49,075 bases of DNA. Origin: an uncultured Alphaproteobacteria bacterium (GTDB lineage Bacteria; Pseudomonadota; Alphaproteobacteria; RF32; CAG-239). The stretch covers positions 1-49,075 of the forward strand of contig CALYBB010000027.1 in assembly GCA_944393715.1 (NCBI GenBank), in the 5' to 3' direction. Both the position numbers and the translations under genes were made by a program. The notes beneath the pieces were generated by a model. It was not told the origin of the DNA. It did no database searches and saw only the letters and a program-made list of their open reading frames with translations. This document shows positions 1 through 8,960 of this stretch, in pieces; the stretch's first letter is position 1; each line of letters starts with the position of its first letter.

Positions 1-431
1 AAGATTAAGCAGATAGGCAACCGGACCTTTTCTGATTTCCGCAATAACTTAGTGCTATTTATCTCTATGAAACATGTTATTTCTCCTTGTCTACAATTTT
101 TGTTTCACTAAGGAACACTCCGCAAAATCGGAAAATCGTTCGGCATAATTTGAAAAATTTTTTATTGCTACAAAAACCGATGTTTTGAAACGCGAACAGT
201 TGGAAATAAAAAGCCTTAGTTTTAAGCCGAATTTGGTCGGGTCTGTCCCGACCAAAAGTATCTATTTTGGTATCTTTTTTGGGACATTGGTAAAAATAAA
301 AAATAGATACGCGACCAGACCACCGCACAAATGCGCCTATAAATGAGATTGATGAAAAGCCGGAAAGTGCCGGAAAATAAGGGATATAGAGGCAATATTT
401 TAAGCTAAAATTGCACCCGAGAATTTAAAAC
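1..431. other. Gene-free AT-rich stretch with nested inverted repeats
   Basis: I see no convincing gene here. An 83-codon minus-strand frame exists (77-328), but it has no family resemblance and no good ribosome-binding site. The stretch does contain a perfect 10-bp inverted repeat (232-241 / 247-256, arms TTTGGTCGGG and its complement, 5-nt loop). Next to it is an 11-bp inverted repeat (258-268 / 300-310, arms GTATCTATTTT and its complement). It could be a structured RNA or the remnant of a mobile or repeat element. No T-run marks it as a simple terminator. Confidence 0.4.
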
Positions 432-457
432 AAAAAAACCTCTTCACTACGAAGAGG
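432..457 (-). terminator. Intrinsic terminator of the tRNA gene
   Basis: Read on the minus strand, CCTCTTC and GAAGAGG form a 7-bp stem with a 5-nt loop, followed at once by a run of seven T. It lies 8 nt beyond the CCA end of the tRNA-Ile gene and should end its transcript. Confidence 0.85.
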
Positions 458-465
458 CTTTTAAG

Positions 466-542
466 TGGTGGGCCCTGATGGACTCGAACCAACGACCAGA
501 CCGTTATGAGCGGCCTGCTCTAACCAACTGAGCTAAGGGCCC
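466..542 (-). tRNA. tRNA-Ile (CAU anticodon, isoleucine AUA-reading type)
   Basis: The minus strand folds as a 77-nt tRNA. The acceptor arms are GGGCCCT and AGGGCCC, and a CCA end is encoded. The D-arm contains GCTCAGTTGG and the T-arm contains GGTTCGAGTCC. The anticodon loop CTCATAA gives anticodon CAU. The body resembles E. coli ileX/ileY rather than elongator or initiator tRNA-Met. The C34 would therefore be changed to lysidine by TilS so that AUA is read as Ile; that step is inferred from family knowledge. The gene stands alone, with its own terminator. Confidence 0.9.
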
Positions 543-623
543 TTCTTTCAAGACTGGTTGCAAAATAAGCCAAAACCCACCCTTAGTCAAGAAAATTTTG
601 CGCCTTAATAAAATATTGTATAG

Positions 624-641
624 ACAAAACAGCTGTTTTGT
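624..641. promoter_or_regulatory. 18-bp perfect palindrome upstream of the 684 gene, possible operator
   Basis: ACAAAACAGCTGTTTTGT is a perfect 18-bp palindrome that directly abuts a possible -10 box (GATAAT, 642-647), 42 nt before the start codon of the downstream gene. The position suits a repressor site or a 5' hairpin. No convincing -35 box could be placed, so the promoter itself is uncertain. Confidence 0.45.
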
Positions 642-683
642 GATAATTTTTGTCAACAAGTTCCGCTAACCAAAGGATTTAAA

Positions 684-1241
684 ATGAAACAACAATACCG
701 CGTCATCTGCACTGAAAATCCCCGTCTCTACCCCCAAAAAACCTTCATAGACATCTATCCTGCCGACATTTCTCGTCCGGAAAATTGTATAACGCACGAT
801 GTCCTGCTGCAAATGCGGCGTCTGGCAAACCCTGAAGTTGACCATATCATCAACGGCATTATTCTAACGGACTGCGGTGCCGGCAATATCCATCTGCAAT
901 ACGAAACCGTAACCAATCGGCGGCTGCGTCAATATCAGGAAAATATTCGCCAAAGACTTGATCCTGCCATCATCAAGACCTTCCATGAAATGCGTCATGC
1001 CGGAAAAGACCGCACCCTTGAAGTAAGTTTTGGCAATATGGCTGTTTTATTTGATTTACACGCGCCATCTCTGGATGCGCCGGTCAGTGCCCGTCAGAAC
1101 GCTTTAATTGAAGAAAACAAACGTATCCGCTATATAGCTGCCAAACGCCAAGAACTCATCGCGCGAAGATCAAAAGAACCCTATGCCAATAAACCGCATC
1201 TGCTCTTAGCTTGGAAGCAAGCTCAATACCGCGGCGATTAA
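684..1241 (+). CDS. Hypothetical protein, 185 aa
   Basis: I do not recognise this protein. It is a soluble, basic polypeptide with no signal peptide or membrane segment. The C-terminal third is helical and rich in Arg and Lys (about residues 135-185). Cysteines occur only near residues 9, 35 and 64. The start ATG is preceded by AAAGGA at a normal distance. It is a single gene between the tRNA and the convergent rpoD operon, with an 18-bp palindrome in its upstream region that may control it. Function is unknown. That it is a real gene is supported by its length, its start site and the lack of overlap with other genes. Confidence 0.7.
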   Translation: MKQQYRVICTENPRLYPQKTFIDIYPADISRPENCITHDVLLQMRRLANPEVDHIINGIILTDCGAGNIHLQYETVTNRRLRQYQENIRQRLDPAIIKTFHEMRHAGKDRTLEVSFGNMAVLFDLHAPSLDAPVSARQNALIEENKRIRYIAAKRQELIARRSKEPYANKPHLLLAWKQAQYRGD

Positions 1242-1253
1242 CAATATCTAAAA

Positions 1254-1280
1254 GAGAGGCAAAAACGTTTTCTACCTCTC
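1254..1280 (-). terminator. Probable terminator between the 684 gene and rpoD
   Basis: GAGAGG and CCTCTC form a 6-bp stem around an inner AAAA/TTTT pairing. On the minus strand it is followed by TTTT, 16 nt beyond the rpoD stop. It could also serve the plus-strand gene, which ends 12 nt upstream. The stem is short and the T-run weak. Confidence 0.5.
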
Positions 1281-1295
1281 CTTTCTGTTTAATTT

Positions 1296-3371
1296 CTATT
1301 GATCCAAAAAGCTTCTAAGCTTACGCGACCGGCTCGGATGTTTAAGCTTGCGCAGCGCCTTTGCCTCAATCTGCCGGATACGCTCGCGCGTCACATTAAA
1401 CTGTTGACCAACCTCCTCCAGAGTATGATCCGTGTTCATGCCAATACCAAACCTCATACGCAAAACACGCTCCTCACGCGGCGTCAGACTTGATAAAATT
1501 CTCGTGCAGGTTTCTTTCAGATTAGAATGAATAGCTGAATCCAAAGGCTGCAAAGCACTCTCATCGGCGATAAAATCACCCAGCGACGAATCTTCCTCAT
1601 CACCGACCGGTGCTTCCAGCGAAACCGGTTCTTTGGCAATCTTCATAACCTTACGCACTTTCTCAAGCGGCATCGACAAGCGTTTGGCCAGCTCTTCCGG
1701 AACAGGCTCACGTCCCATCTCAGCCAACATCTGCCTTGAGGTTCGCACCAGCTTGTTGATGGTTTCAATCATATGCACCGGAATACGAATCGTCCGCGCC
1801 TGATCCGCAATCGAGCGGGTAATTGCTTGGCGTATCCACCAAGTAGCATAGGTCGAAAACTTATAGCCGCGGCGATACTCAAATTTATCCACCGCTTTCA
1901 TCAGACCGATATTACCTTCCTGAATCAAATCCAAAAACTGCAACCCGCGGTTAGTATATTTTTTGGCAATTGAAATCACCAACCGCAAATTGGCCTCAAT
2001 CATCTCTTTTTTGGCGCGTTCGGACTCTCTTTCCCCTTTTTTGATTGTATCCACCATTCGACGATATTCGGTAATCGGCAAACCGCATTCCTGCGCCATT
2101 TTAGCCACACTGTCGCGCAATTCAGTAATTTCCGTGCCATATTTAGCCGTAAACTCCTGCCAGTGTTTGTCCTTTATTTTTGCCACTTCGGCCAGCCAAT
2201 TAGGATCAAGTTCTGCTTTTTGATACTGTTTCAAAAAATCTTCTCTTTTAATCTTGCAGCTCATGGCATAGCGCAACAACTTGCCCTCAAATCCCATCAG
2301 ACGCTTATTGAGGCTGTTTAGTTGTTCAACCAACTGCTCAACCCGAACGGCATTCAAATGAATTGAACTCATCAATTCAACCAAATCTTTCTTAACCTTA
2401 ACATACTTTTTTTCAACCGCAGGTGCTATTTTTTTTCCGGCAATAATCGCCGCCACTCGCTGATTCTGAATTTTTTTCAAATCATCATAATAGCTCGAAA
2501 TCTTGGTTAATATCTCCAATACGGGTTCTTTCAGAGCCTCTTCCATCGCGGCAATAGAGGCCGACGCCCGAGCACCGCTTCCATCCATATCACCATCTTC
2601 ACTGCCTTCGACATCGGTCTCTCCGCCTTCGCTTATCTCATCCGCGGCCTCTTCCTCATCTTCGTCAACGGCACCGTCTAATTCAATATCATCTTCCAAA
2701 TCTTCGTCAATATCGTCGAGATCTTCCTTCTCATCAAGCTCTTGAGCAACTTTGTCCAAATCTTCATTGGCATTACCATTATCGTCGTCATCAAAAGCCA
2801 TGGCATCCATATCATCGCCGTACATCATTTCCAGATCGACAATATCCCTGAGTTGCATTGAACCGTTTATCAACTCATCGCGCCAGTCGGCAATAGCCTT
2901 AATCGTCATCGGACTTTCGCAAAGACCGTCAATCATAACGGTTTTTCCGGCCTCAATACGCTTAGCAATAGCAATTTCTCCTTCGCGCGACAACAGCTCA
3001 ACCGACCCCATCTCTTTCAGATACATTCTGACGGGATCATCACTGCGGCCTAGCTCTTTTTCGTCAAAATTACCACCTTCATCGTCACCGTCATCATAAT
3101 TCTCTTCATCCGCATTTTCATTTTCAAACCCATCAACATCAGCCTCGGATATAATGCTGATTCCCATATCCGAGATTGAAGTCATAATATCTTCAATGTG
3201 TTCTGAAGTTTCCCTCTCCGAAGGCAACGCTTTGTTGAGTTCCTCAACGGTAATAAAGCCACGATTTTTGCCCTTGTCAATCAAACGCTTGACCGCACTG
3301 CCCAAAGAATCAATTAACGGCGCATCGGCCGATGCGCCCTCATACAAATCAGAATTCTCTATGTCCGACAT
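1296..3371 (-). CDS. rpoD: RNA polymerase primary sigma factor RpoD (sigma-70)
   Basis: Housekeeping sigma factor that directs RNA polymerase to -10/-35 promoters. Region 1.1 is at the N-terminus and region 1.2 holds [11 protein letters not shown]. Region 2 contains [16 protein letters not shown] and [17 protein letters not shown], region 3 follows RTIRIPVHM, and region 4 contains [14 protein letters not shown] and the [20 protein letters not shown]. The non-conserved region is unusually acidic (about residues 185-265, nearly all Asp/Glu). The ATG start at 3371 is preferred over an upstream in-frame TTG because GGGA lies 8 nt before it. The protein is then 691 aa. It is the last gene of the yqeY-dnaG-rpoD cluster. 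Confidence 0.97.
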   Translation of the reverse strand: MSDIENSDLYEGASADAPLIDSLGSAVKRLIDKGKNRGFITVEELNKALPSERETSEHIEDIMTSISDMGISIISEADVDGFENENADEENYDDGDDEGGNFDEKELGRSDDPVRMYLKEMGSVELLSREGEIAIAKRIEAGKTVMIDGLCESPMTIKAIADWRDELINGSMQLRDIVDLEMMYGDDMDAMAFDDDDNGNANEDLDKVAQELDEKEDLDDIDEDLEDDIELDGAVDEDEEEAADEISEGGETDVEGSEDGDMDGSGARASASIAAMEEALKEPVLEILTKISSYYDDLKKIQNQRVAAIIAGKKIAPAVEKKYVKVKKDLVELMSSIHLNAVRVEQLVEQLNSLNKRLMGFEGKLLRYAMSCKIKREDFLKQYQKAELDPNWLAEVAKIKDKHWQEFTAKYGTEITELRDSVAKMAQECGLPITEYRRMVDTIKKGERESERAKKEMIEANLRLVISIAKKYTNRGLQFLDLIQEGNIGLMKAVDKFEYRRGYKFSTYATWWIRQAITRSIADQARTIRIPVHMIETINKLVRTSRQMLAEMGREPVPEELAKRLSMPLEKVRKVMKIAKEPVSLEAPVGDEEDSSLGDFIADESALQPLDSAIHSNLKETCTRILSSLTPREERVLRMRFGIGMNTDHTLEEVGQQFNVTRERIRQIEAKALRKLKHPSRSRKLRSFLDQ

Positions 3372-3498
3372 AAATTTTCCCAAAAAATCGATTTTTCATC
3401 TAAGCTTAAACTGACATCAATTTTTAATAATTTTTAAGCCTTTTGTCAAGCATTAATATTTCGATTCGCACCCAAAAAACAGCCGATTTCAACTATCA

Positions 3499-5289
3499 TT
3501 AAAAACCGTCATTTTCCTTCAGCAACAGGTCTCTCTCTTTCTTTAGCATCTCATAGCGTTTATAATCATCGCTGCTGAAATCTCCGTTTTCCAAAACTCT
3601 TTTGCTCTCACGGATATCCGTTTCCAACTGACGCAACTGCACCTCAACGAGACGTTCATCCAAATCTTTGCGCATCTTTATAATATCCGGACATTGTTTT
3701 TTCAAGATGTGCACATCAACCAATCGCCGCCACCCTGTCAAATTCGGGCGGGAATCAAGCACCGCGGCAAGTTTTTCCTCATCATCCGGAGCAAAATCTC
3801 CCTGAACAACCTCCACTATTGCGTCATACAATTCCTTCAATTGATTGTCTTTTACCGCAAAATTAAACAATCTTTCCTCATACTCTTCCGCCAACTGCGG
3901 ATAACAAACAAATGCCGAGATTACATATCTTGCCACAAGATCATCCAAATCTGTCCGCGCTCGGTGCACCGACGAAAAAGAACGCGGTGCAAAAACCTTC
4001 CCCTTTCTGGCCGGCCGGCTTGGTTCCACCAGATCGCTGTAGATTTTGCGTTTCATCTCCTGAACATAATAACCGCGCACAGTCTCATCCGCAATTTTAG
4101 CAACCTCCTCTTTTATATCTTTTTCGATTCGGGCCTTCTGTTCCGGTGTATCAATCAATTTTCCTTCCAAGTTTTTACGCCACAACAAGTCTTTAAGCGG
4201 CACCGTTGTCGTCACCACTTTCAAAAATTCTTCCGTCCCTTTGGCCTTCAAAAACTCATCAGGATCCTGCTTATCCGGCAAAAAAGCATACTGCAGCGAA
4301 TACCCTGGCCTCAAAATCGGCAACACTCTATCAACCGAGCGCACGGCCGCCCGAATACCGGCGGCATCACCGTCAAAACAACAAATCGGCTCATTAACCA
4401 CTTTCCAAGCTTCTTGAATTTGGTCTTCGGTCAAAGCTGTCCCAAGCGGCGCCACGGCATAACCTATGCCATACTTATCCATTGCAATAACATCCATATA
4501 GCCTTCGCAGATAATCAACCGCTTGGCATCATAGCCGCATTCGCGGGCATAATTCAGATTATACAAAATCCGCCTTTTATTAAACACCGGCGTTTCCGGC
4601 GAGTTCAAATATTTCGGCTGGCTGCCGTCCATCACCCGTCCGCCGAAAGCGACAACCTTGCCGCGCTTATCCATAATCGGGATCATGACACGGTTGCGAA
4701 AAAAATCATGCGGGCGATTGTTTTCCGGTATGGTCAAAAGCCCCAGCTCCGCCATTTCCTTATCGCTGATACCGTGCGACGAAAGCTGCGCCTTAAGCCC
4801 GTTGTTGTTTGGAGCAAAGCCCAAGCGAAACTTGCTGATGATCTTATCGTCAAACCCGCGTGAATACAAATAATCAAGCCCTTCGCGACCGGCCGGCAGC
4901 CGCAGCATCTTTTCAAAAAAGCGCGCGGCCATCTCCATAATGTCATAGGCTGTGGCACGTTTTTCTGCTTGTTCTTTGCTTTCGGAACTAAGTTTCGGCA
5001 ATTGCATTCCGACCTTATGCGCCAGCTTTTCCACCGCGTCAATAAAGCTCAGGCCGTTAGCCTCCATCTCAAACTTGATGATATCGCCATGCGCACCACA
5101 ACCAAAACAATGATAAAAACCTTTGGCTTCATTAACGGTAAATGACGGCGTCTTCTCATTATGAAACGGACAGCAAGCGGTATATTCACGCCCCTTGCGC
5201 ACAAGCTTAACCTTTGAGCCGACGATATCGACAATAGATATCTTCGCTCGCAACTCATCGCAAAATCGTTGTAAATCCGTCGACGCCAT
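3499..5289 (-). CDS. dnaG: DNA primase DnaG
   Basis: Synthesises RNA primers for chromosome replication at the fork with DnaB helicase. An N-terminal CHC2 zinc-binding domain shows CPFH followed by CFGC (first Cys about residue 40). The central catalytic core has the Toprim signature ICEGYMDVIAM and, further on, CFDGDAAG. The basic motif with PKYLNSPETPVFNK precedes it. About 596 aa is normal for the family. The ATG at 5289 is used; a TTG directly before it is less likely. AGGA of its ribosome-binding site overlaps the yqeY stop codon 8 nt upstream, which suggests translational coupling. Confidence 0.97.
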   Translation of the reverse strand: MASTDLQRFCDELRAKISIVDIVGSKVKLVRKGREYTACCPFHNEKTPSFTVNEAKGFYHCFGCGAHGDIIKFEMEANGLSFIDAVEKLAHKVGMQLPKLSSESKEQAEKRATAYDIMEMAARFFEKMLRLPAGREGLDYLYSRGFDDKIISKFRLGFAPNNNGLKAQLSSHGISDKEMAELGLLTIPENNRPHDFFRNRVMIPIMDKRGKVVAFGGRVMDGSQPKYLNSPETPVFNKRRILYNLNYARECGYDAKRLIICEGYMDVIAMDKYGIGYAVAPLGTALTEDQIQEAWKVVNEPICCFDGDAAGIRAAVRSVDRVLPILRPGYSLQYAFLPDKQDPDEFLKAKGTEEFLKVVTTTVPLKDLLWRKNLEGKLIDTPEQKARIEKDIKEEVAKIADETVRGYYVQEMKRKIYSDLVEPSRPARKGKVFAPRSFSSVHRARTDLDDLVARYVISAFVCYPQLAEEYEERLFNFAVKDNQLKELYDAIVEVVQGDFAPDDEEKLAAVLDSRPNLTGWRRLVDVHILKKQCPDIIKMRKDLDERLVEVQLRQLETDIRESKRVLENGDFSSDDYKRYEMLKKERDLLLKENDGF

Positions 5290-5297
5290 CAAAAATC

Positions 5298-5756
5298 CTA
5301 ATTACCAGCCAACTGTGCCTTGACCAACGCATTAACCTTGCCGAAATCCATCTGTCCGGCATATTTGGCCTTAAGCGCTCCCATCACTTTGCCCATATCT
5401 TTCATTGATGCCGCTCCGATTTCAGCAATAATTGCCCTAACCGCCGCCTCTGCCTCGGCCTCACTCATCTGCTTAGGCAAAAAACGCTCAATCACCGCAA
5501 TCTCGGCTTTTTCTTTGTCCGCCAATTCCGGACGATGCCCTTCAATAAACATCTTAATCGAATCATTCCGCTGCTTGATCATACCCTGCATCATACTCAA
5601 CAATTCGGCATCCGAAGCTTTTTCCTGTCCTTTACCACGCGCTTCGACGTCTTTTTCTTTCTGTCCGGCAATAATCATGCGAATGGCGCTGGTGGTTACA
5701 ACATCTTTGGCCAGCATGGACTCTTTCAAAGCTTTTTGTAAATCATCTCTCAACAT
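5298..5756 (-). CDS. yqeY: YqeY/GatB-like domain protein
   Basis: Small helical protein of the YqeY family (about 150 aa), related to the C-terminal tRNA-binding domain of GatB and GatE. It is usually thought to act in tRNA-dependent amidation, but the free-standing protein has no firmly proven role. Visible family features are the N-terminal LRDDLQKALKESMLAKD, the middle EIAVIERFLPKQMSEAE and the C-terminal MKDMGKVMGALKAKYAGQ. A strong GGAGGA precedes the ATG. First gene of the operon with dnaG and rpoD, an arrangement common in Alphaproteobacteria. Confidence 0.92.
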   Translation of the reverse strand: MLRDDLQKALKESMLAKDVVTTSAIRMIIAGQKEKDVEARGKGQEKASDAELLSMMQGMIKQRNDSIKMFIEGHRPELADKEKAEIAVIERFLPKQMSEAEAEAAVRAIIAEIGAASMKDMGKVMGALKAKYAGQMDFGKVNALVKAQLAGN

Positions 5757-5856
5757 TTTTCATTCCTCCGATAAAAAAAACTGCACCCAGCATATACGCC
5801 TTATCACAAAAAATCAACCGCCAACAAAAAAATAAAGCCGCATTACAACCAAAAAC

Positions 5857-5885
5857 TTGACATCTCAAATAAAACGACCTAAAAA
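5857..5885 (+). promoter_or_regulatory. Sigma-70-like promoter for the 5931 gene
   Basis: TTGACA (5857-5862), a 17-nt spacer and TAAAAA (5880-5885). It would give a leader of about 40 nt before the ATG at 5931. The -35 is perfect and the -10 moderate. Confidence 0.55.
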
Positions 5886-5930
5886 TAGCCCAGTAAATAT
5901 TTATTATTAATTTTCTAACACTTTATACCT

Positions 5931-6359
5931 ATGGACATTTATAATGTATCGCTGATTATTGCAGTCTGTATCGTTCTGGCGGTTATTATTCTCCGCACTG
6001 TTTATAGACAAAACGCTTTTCAAACACCCCTCATCCAAAATGAGGATATCGTGTTGCCGCGTTGTTTTTCTGCCTCGGCCAAAGGAATCATTCTGATTAA
6101 CGGCAAGGCGCTTGTTTCTTCAAAAAATAAATGCTATATCGGAAATTTGAATCGCGTCTATGCCAACCATAACGGCCACATCTTCGTAGAGCTCATTGAA
6201 AACAACTACGAAATCAGCATGATTGAGTTTGACCAATACGGACAATGCGTCGCCAAACACCAAAACTTTGATGACAAAGGATTCCCCGTCAAAACGCACT
6301 ACACGGATAATAAGGGACGCCTGCATGTAATCATAAGTATCAACAAAGATGACTGTTAG
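5931..6359 (+). CDS. Hypothetical membrane-anchored protein, 142 aa
   Basis: I do not recognise this protein. Residues 6-22 form one hydrophobic N-terminal helix, so it is probably a bitopic inner-membrane protein. The rest is a small hydrophilic domain with repeated short beta-type segments; ILINGKALVSS and QYGQCVAKHQNF are examples. Cys residues fall near 13, 44, 67, 105 and at the C-terminus. The start codon lacks a Shine-Dalgarno and is preceded by an AT-rich leader, as in several other unknown genes in this window. It stands alone, with its own promoter and a strong terminator. Function is unknown. Confidence 0.65.
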   Translation: MDIYNVSLIIAVCIVLAVIILRTVYRQNAFQTPLIQNEDIVLPRCFSASAKGIILINGKALVSSKNKCYIGNLNRVYANHNGHIFVELIENNYEISMIEFDQYGQCVAKHQNFDDKGFPVKTHYTDNKGRLHVIISINKDDC

Positions 6360-6380
6360 TCCGTCAATTTTTTTTTGAAA

Positions 6381-6420
6381 AACACCGCTTTTAATTCAAT
6401 TAAAAGCGGTGTTATTTTTT
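6381..6420. terminator. Strong bidirectional terminator
   Basis: A 16-bp perfect stem (6381-6396 / 6398-6413) with a minimal loop. It is followed by ATTTTTT on the plus strand and by TTTCAAAAA-type sequence on the minus strand. It separates the convergent genes 5931-6359 and 6419-8209. Confidence 0.9.
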
Positions 6421-8209
6421 AAAAATACCATCTTACTCCGACCAAAAATTCTTCCGTGTCATCACCTTTTTTGTCCTCATACACCGCCTGTCCCCCAACG
6501 GCCCAATTTGTGCTCAAGACGTAATTCATCTCCAACTTATAGCTTGTTTGCTGCCCGATTTTCTGGCTGGCCCATTGCGGCTCAATCTCACCCAAAATTT
6601 TCCATTTTCCAAAATCAGCCATCAGTCCTAAATCCGCACTGAATGCTAACCATGAGTTATGCGGCAAAAATCCGCCGTAAGCTGCTTTTGTATTCAAAAG
6701 CGCAAACCCCCACAACCAATCGGCAAAAGCATAAGCCCCGCCGCTGCCGACAACCAGATTACCGACATACCCCTCGCGCCCGTTTTGCGGATTCTGCCAC
6801 CGCTCGACATTAGCCCTAATCTGAAACGACACCGGCGTAAACATCGCATCAATCGGCGAAATCGAACGAATGGTCAACAAATCAAAATTCTGCAAAACAT
6901 ATTTGTCTTGTTCGTCATAATGTCTGAAGCGTGTTTCCAAAAAATTAATCTCGGCCCCTTTGGGCAGACCAAAATCATTATCCGTCAAGGATTGATATGC
7001 CGGCCGCAAACCGACTTCCTCAAAGCCTTCACCGTTGCGCACCCCTGCCCCGACCGTCAACCGCATCGATTCGTGTGCCAGCAAGGGCGGATTTCCGGCA
7101 AAGTCATCACCGATACGTCCCTTATCATCCAGTTTGCTACGCGCCCGCAGTGCGTCAAAACTCTGCCGCCGATATTCTTTTAACCCCAAATCACCGGCCA
7201 CATACTGATATTGCACATACTGATACGCCGTTTCCAATACATCGGCTTTATCAGCTTCGCTCATATCTTCCGGTAGTTCAAATTTTTTGTTTTTGATAAT
7301 ATTCCGATACACCTGTCGTTGCTTCGGCGTCATCTCGCGATAACGGTGCCTTATCTTGTTTTGCCGCGACGGCCGGTAGTTCATCCCTTTAACCAACCCC
7401 TGTGCCCGATACGCCGCCTTAAACGTATCCAACGGAATGGCGTGCACCGGAAACTGCCGCGCCAGTTTCAGCGACGGCCTCACTGCGTCCAGCATTTCCA
7501 TCAGCATATAAGAACAGTTGCGACTGAAAAAATAATAGCGCGACTGAGTCTGCCCTATCTCCCACAAATGCGCCACAAAAAATTCCAGCTCCTCCGACGA
7601 AAAATCCAGATTAAGTTCCCAAATATCGCGATTTTCAATATTATTATAAGTATTGATGATATCATAATAAGGCTTGACCGTAAAACCGCCGAAATAACCG
7701 CCGGTCAGCCCCAAAACCGCATACAATGCCCCAGGCTCATCGCCGGTAAAAGCGCCGTAATTAGCGCCGTGCGCCAAAAGCTGCGTCCCCTTGCGCTTGG
7801 TATCGATTCTCAGCAGCGTATGCCCGAACATTGACGACGGATTATTCATATAAGCATCGGTAAAAAGCAATGTCACGCCGGCCGGCTGCAAATCTTTCTT
7901 AAATTGTTCGTATTCCTCGCACTGCGGAAATTCACTTTTAACCAGTCCGGCTTTTTTCAACAACAGATAACGCGACGGAAACAGGCATTTTTTCTCATCA
8001 TCCTCACCGGCAAACAATTTAATCGTCGCCTCAAGTTCGGTCGCCGGATCTTTTTTACCGTCTTTGCTTAAAAAAAAGTTCGGCGAGTCAATCGAGCTTT
8101 CGCCGTTTTGATAATGTCCGATCGCCAGCCACGCCGCAGACTGCGCAAAATCAGCCGCCCAAGCCTCCGTTGCCACTAAAAACAAACTAAAAAAAACAAA
8201 ATACCGCAT
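6419..8209 (-). CDS. DUF4105 (Lnb N-terminal periplasmic domain) protein
   Basis: A 596-aa exported protein. The signal peptide (residues 1-18) ends in AWA-A. The Lnb/DUF4105 domain has the hallmark DAYMNNPSSMFGHTLLRID near residues 118-136, with a conserved His at 130. A later NCSYML-type Cys belongs to the same domain. From about residue 380 the sequence alternates as in a beta-barrel and ends in WYF, typical of outer-membrane proteins. The family resembles NlpC/P60-like or lipoprotein-handling enzymes, but the function in Proteobacteria is not established. The Shine-Dalgarno is weak. A terminator lies directly upstream, so it probably has its own promoter or depends on read-through from the DUF3015 gene. 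Confidence 0.85.
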   Translation of the reverse strand: MRYFVFFSLFLVATEAWAADFAQSAAWLAIGHYQNGESSIDSPNFFLSKDGKKDPATELEATIKLFAGEDDEKKCLFPSRYLLLKKAGLVKSEFPQCEEYEQFKKDLQPAGVTLLFTDAYMNNPSSMFGHTLLRIDTKRKGTQLLAHGANYGAFTGDEPGALYAVLGLTGGYFGGFTVKPYYDIINTYNNIENRDIWELNLDFSSEELEFFVAHLWEIGQTQSRYYFFSRNCSYMLMEMLDAVRPSLKLARQFPVHAIPLDTFKAAYRAQGLVKGMNYRPSRQNKIRHRYREMTPKQRQVYRNIIKNKKFELPEDMSEADKADVLETAYQYVQYQYVAGDLGLKEYRRQSFDALRARSKLDDKGRIGDDFAGNPPLLAHESMRLTVGAGVRNGEGFEEVGLRPAYQSLTDNDFGLPKGAEINFLETRFRHYDEQDKYVLQNFDLLTIRSISPIDAMFTPVSFQIRANVERWQNPQNGREGYVGNLVVGSGGAYAFADWLWGFALLNTKAAYGGFLPHNSWLAFSADLGLMADFGKWKILGEIEPQWASQKIGQQTSYKLEMNYVLSTNWAVGGQAVYEDKKGDDTEEFLVGVRWYF

Positions 8210-8214
8210 GCTTC

Positions 8215-8253
8215 AAAAAACAGAGGCGCCGCACAATATTCGCATCCGGCGCC
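8215..8253 (-). terminator. Intrinsic terminator after the DUF3015 gene
   Basis: On the minus strand GGCGCCG and CGGCGCC form a 7-bp GC-rich stem, followed within 4 nt by six T. It begins 28 nt after the stop of the 8281-8739 gene and ends 6 nt before the start of the DUF4105 gene. Confidence 0.8.
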
Positions 8254-8280
8254 CCCGAAAATACCAATCCTTATCGGAAC

Positions 8281-8739
8281 TTAGGCTTTGGCCAGTTGCA
8301 TCACCGACAGGGTCAGATCAACCGCGTCGACATCGTTGCTGGCAAACAACACGCCGAAATTGTTCTGCACTTTACCGGCAAACGCCTCTTCATCAACGTT
8401 TAAAATACCGGCTACCGTAACCAGCGTTTCGCCCTCGCCGGCTGCTGCGTCGAGCGCAAACTGCTCCATATTGTTTTCCAGAAAAGCCAAGAGCATTCTG
8501 CCCGTGCCGCCGGTAACCCGACCGTTCGGATCACATCCCGACGTACCGGTTGAAATGCCGAAAGTCTGTGTACCGAAAATGCCGTTGGTTGTTGCGGCCA
8601 AAACCTGCGGTACAATACCCGACTGTCCGCGCCAAGCCATAGATCCCAAGCCGCAGCCAGTAGAATCATACGCATTGGCATTACTGCTCAAGGCCAAAAC
8701 GCCCGCGGCAACTGCCGCCACCATACAAATTTTTTTCAT
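8281..8739 (-). CDS. DUF3015 family secreted protein
   Basis: A 152-aa exported protein. The signal peptide ends near SNANA-YD (residues 1-23). It is followed by GCGLGSM, then GTQTFGISTGTSGC, and an LENNMEQFALDAAAGEGETL stretch, all characteristic of DUF3015. The role of the family is unknown; it is periplasmic or surface-located. The ATG at 8739 is chosen because GGAG lies 8 nt upstream and it gives a clean signal peptide. A longer in-frame start (8766) would add nine residues without reason. It is divergent from greA. Confidence 0.85.
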   Translation of the reverse strand: MKKICMVAAVAAGVLALSSNANAYDSTGCGLGSMAWRGQSGIVPQVLAATTNGIFGTQTFGISTGTSGCDPNGRVTGGTGRMLLAFLENNMEQFALDAAAGEGETLVTVAGILNVDEEAFAGKVQNNFGVLFASNDVDAVDLTLSVMQLAKA

Positions 8740-8836
8740 GTTCCATCTCCGAGAAAGTTTAAACACGTGCCAAGTCTAACATAAAATCCGCTATTGTATA
8801 GCGCTTTGCTTAACTTTTCCCCCGCAAACAAAAAGC

Positions 8837-8864
8837 TTGATTTATTTTTTTAACGTGCTATATT
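8837..8864 (+). promoter_or_regulatory. Promoter of greA
   Basis: TTGATT (8837-8842), 16-nt spacer, TATATT (8859-8864). It predicts a start near 8871 and a leader of about 90 nt that contains a terminator hairpin before greA. Confidence 0.6.
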
Positions 8865-8895
8865 TACTCCTAGTTGTTTAATACAAGATGTCGTT

Positions 8896-8931
8896 CTGTG
8901 AAGGAGTTTTCTCCCTCGCAGTTCTTTTTTT
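8896..8931 (+). terminator. Terminator-like hairpin in the greA leader (attenuator)
   Basis: An 11-bp stem with one mismatch (8896-8906 / 8911-8921), a TTTT loop, then TTCTTTTTTT. It sits between the predicted greA promoter and the greA start at 8961. Premature stops here would release a short leader RNA of about 55-60 nt. E. coli greA has a leader terminator that yields the GraL RNAs; a similar role here is inference. Confidence 0.7.
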
Positions 8932-8960
8932 CTGAAACATTTTAACAGGACAGGTGAAAA

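Noticed and set aside
77..328. An 83-codon minus-strand frame in the first gene-free stretch
   Set aside because: No Shine-Dalgarno, no recognisable family, and it runs through two inverted repeats; read as chance.
3694..4863. A 389-codon plus-strand frame opposite dnaG
   Set aside because: Antisense shadow of a confidently identified gene; its His- and Arg-rich composition is typical of such shadows.
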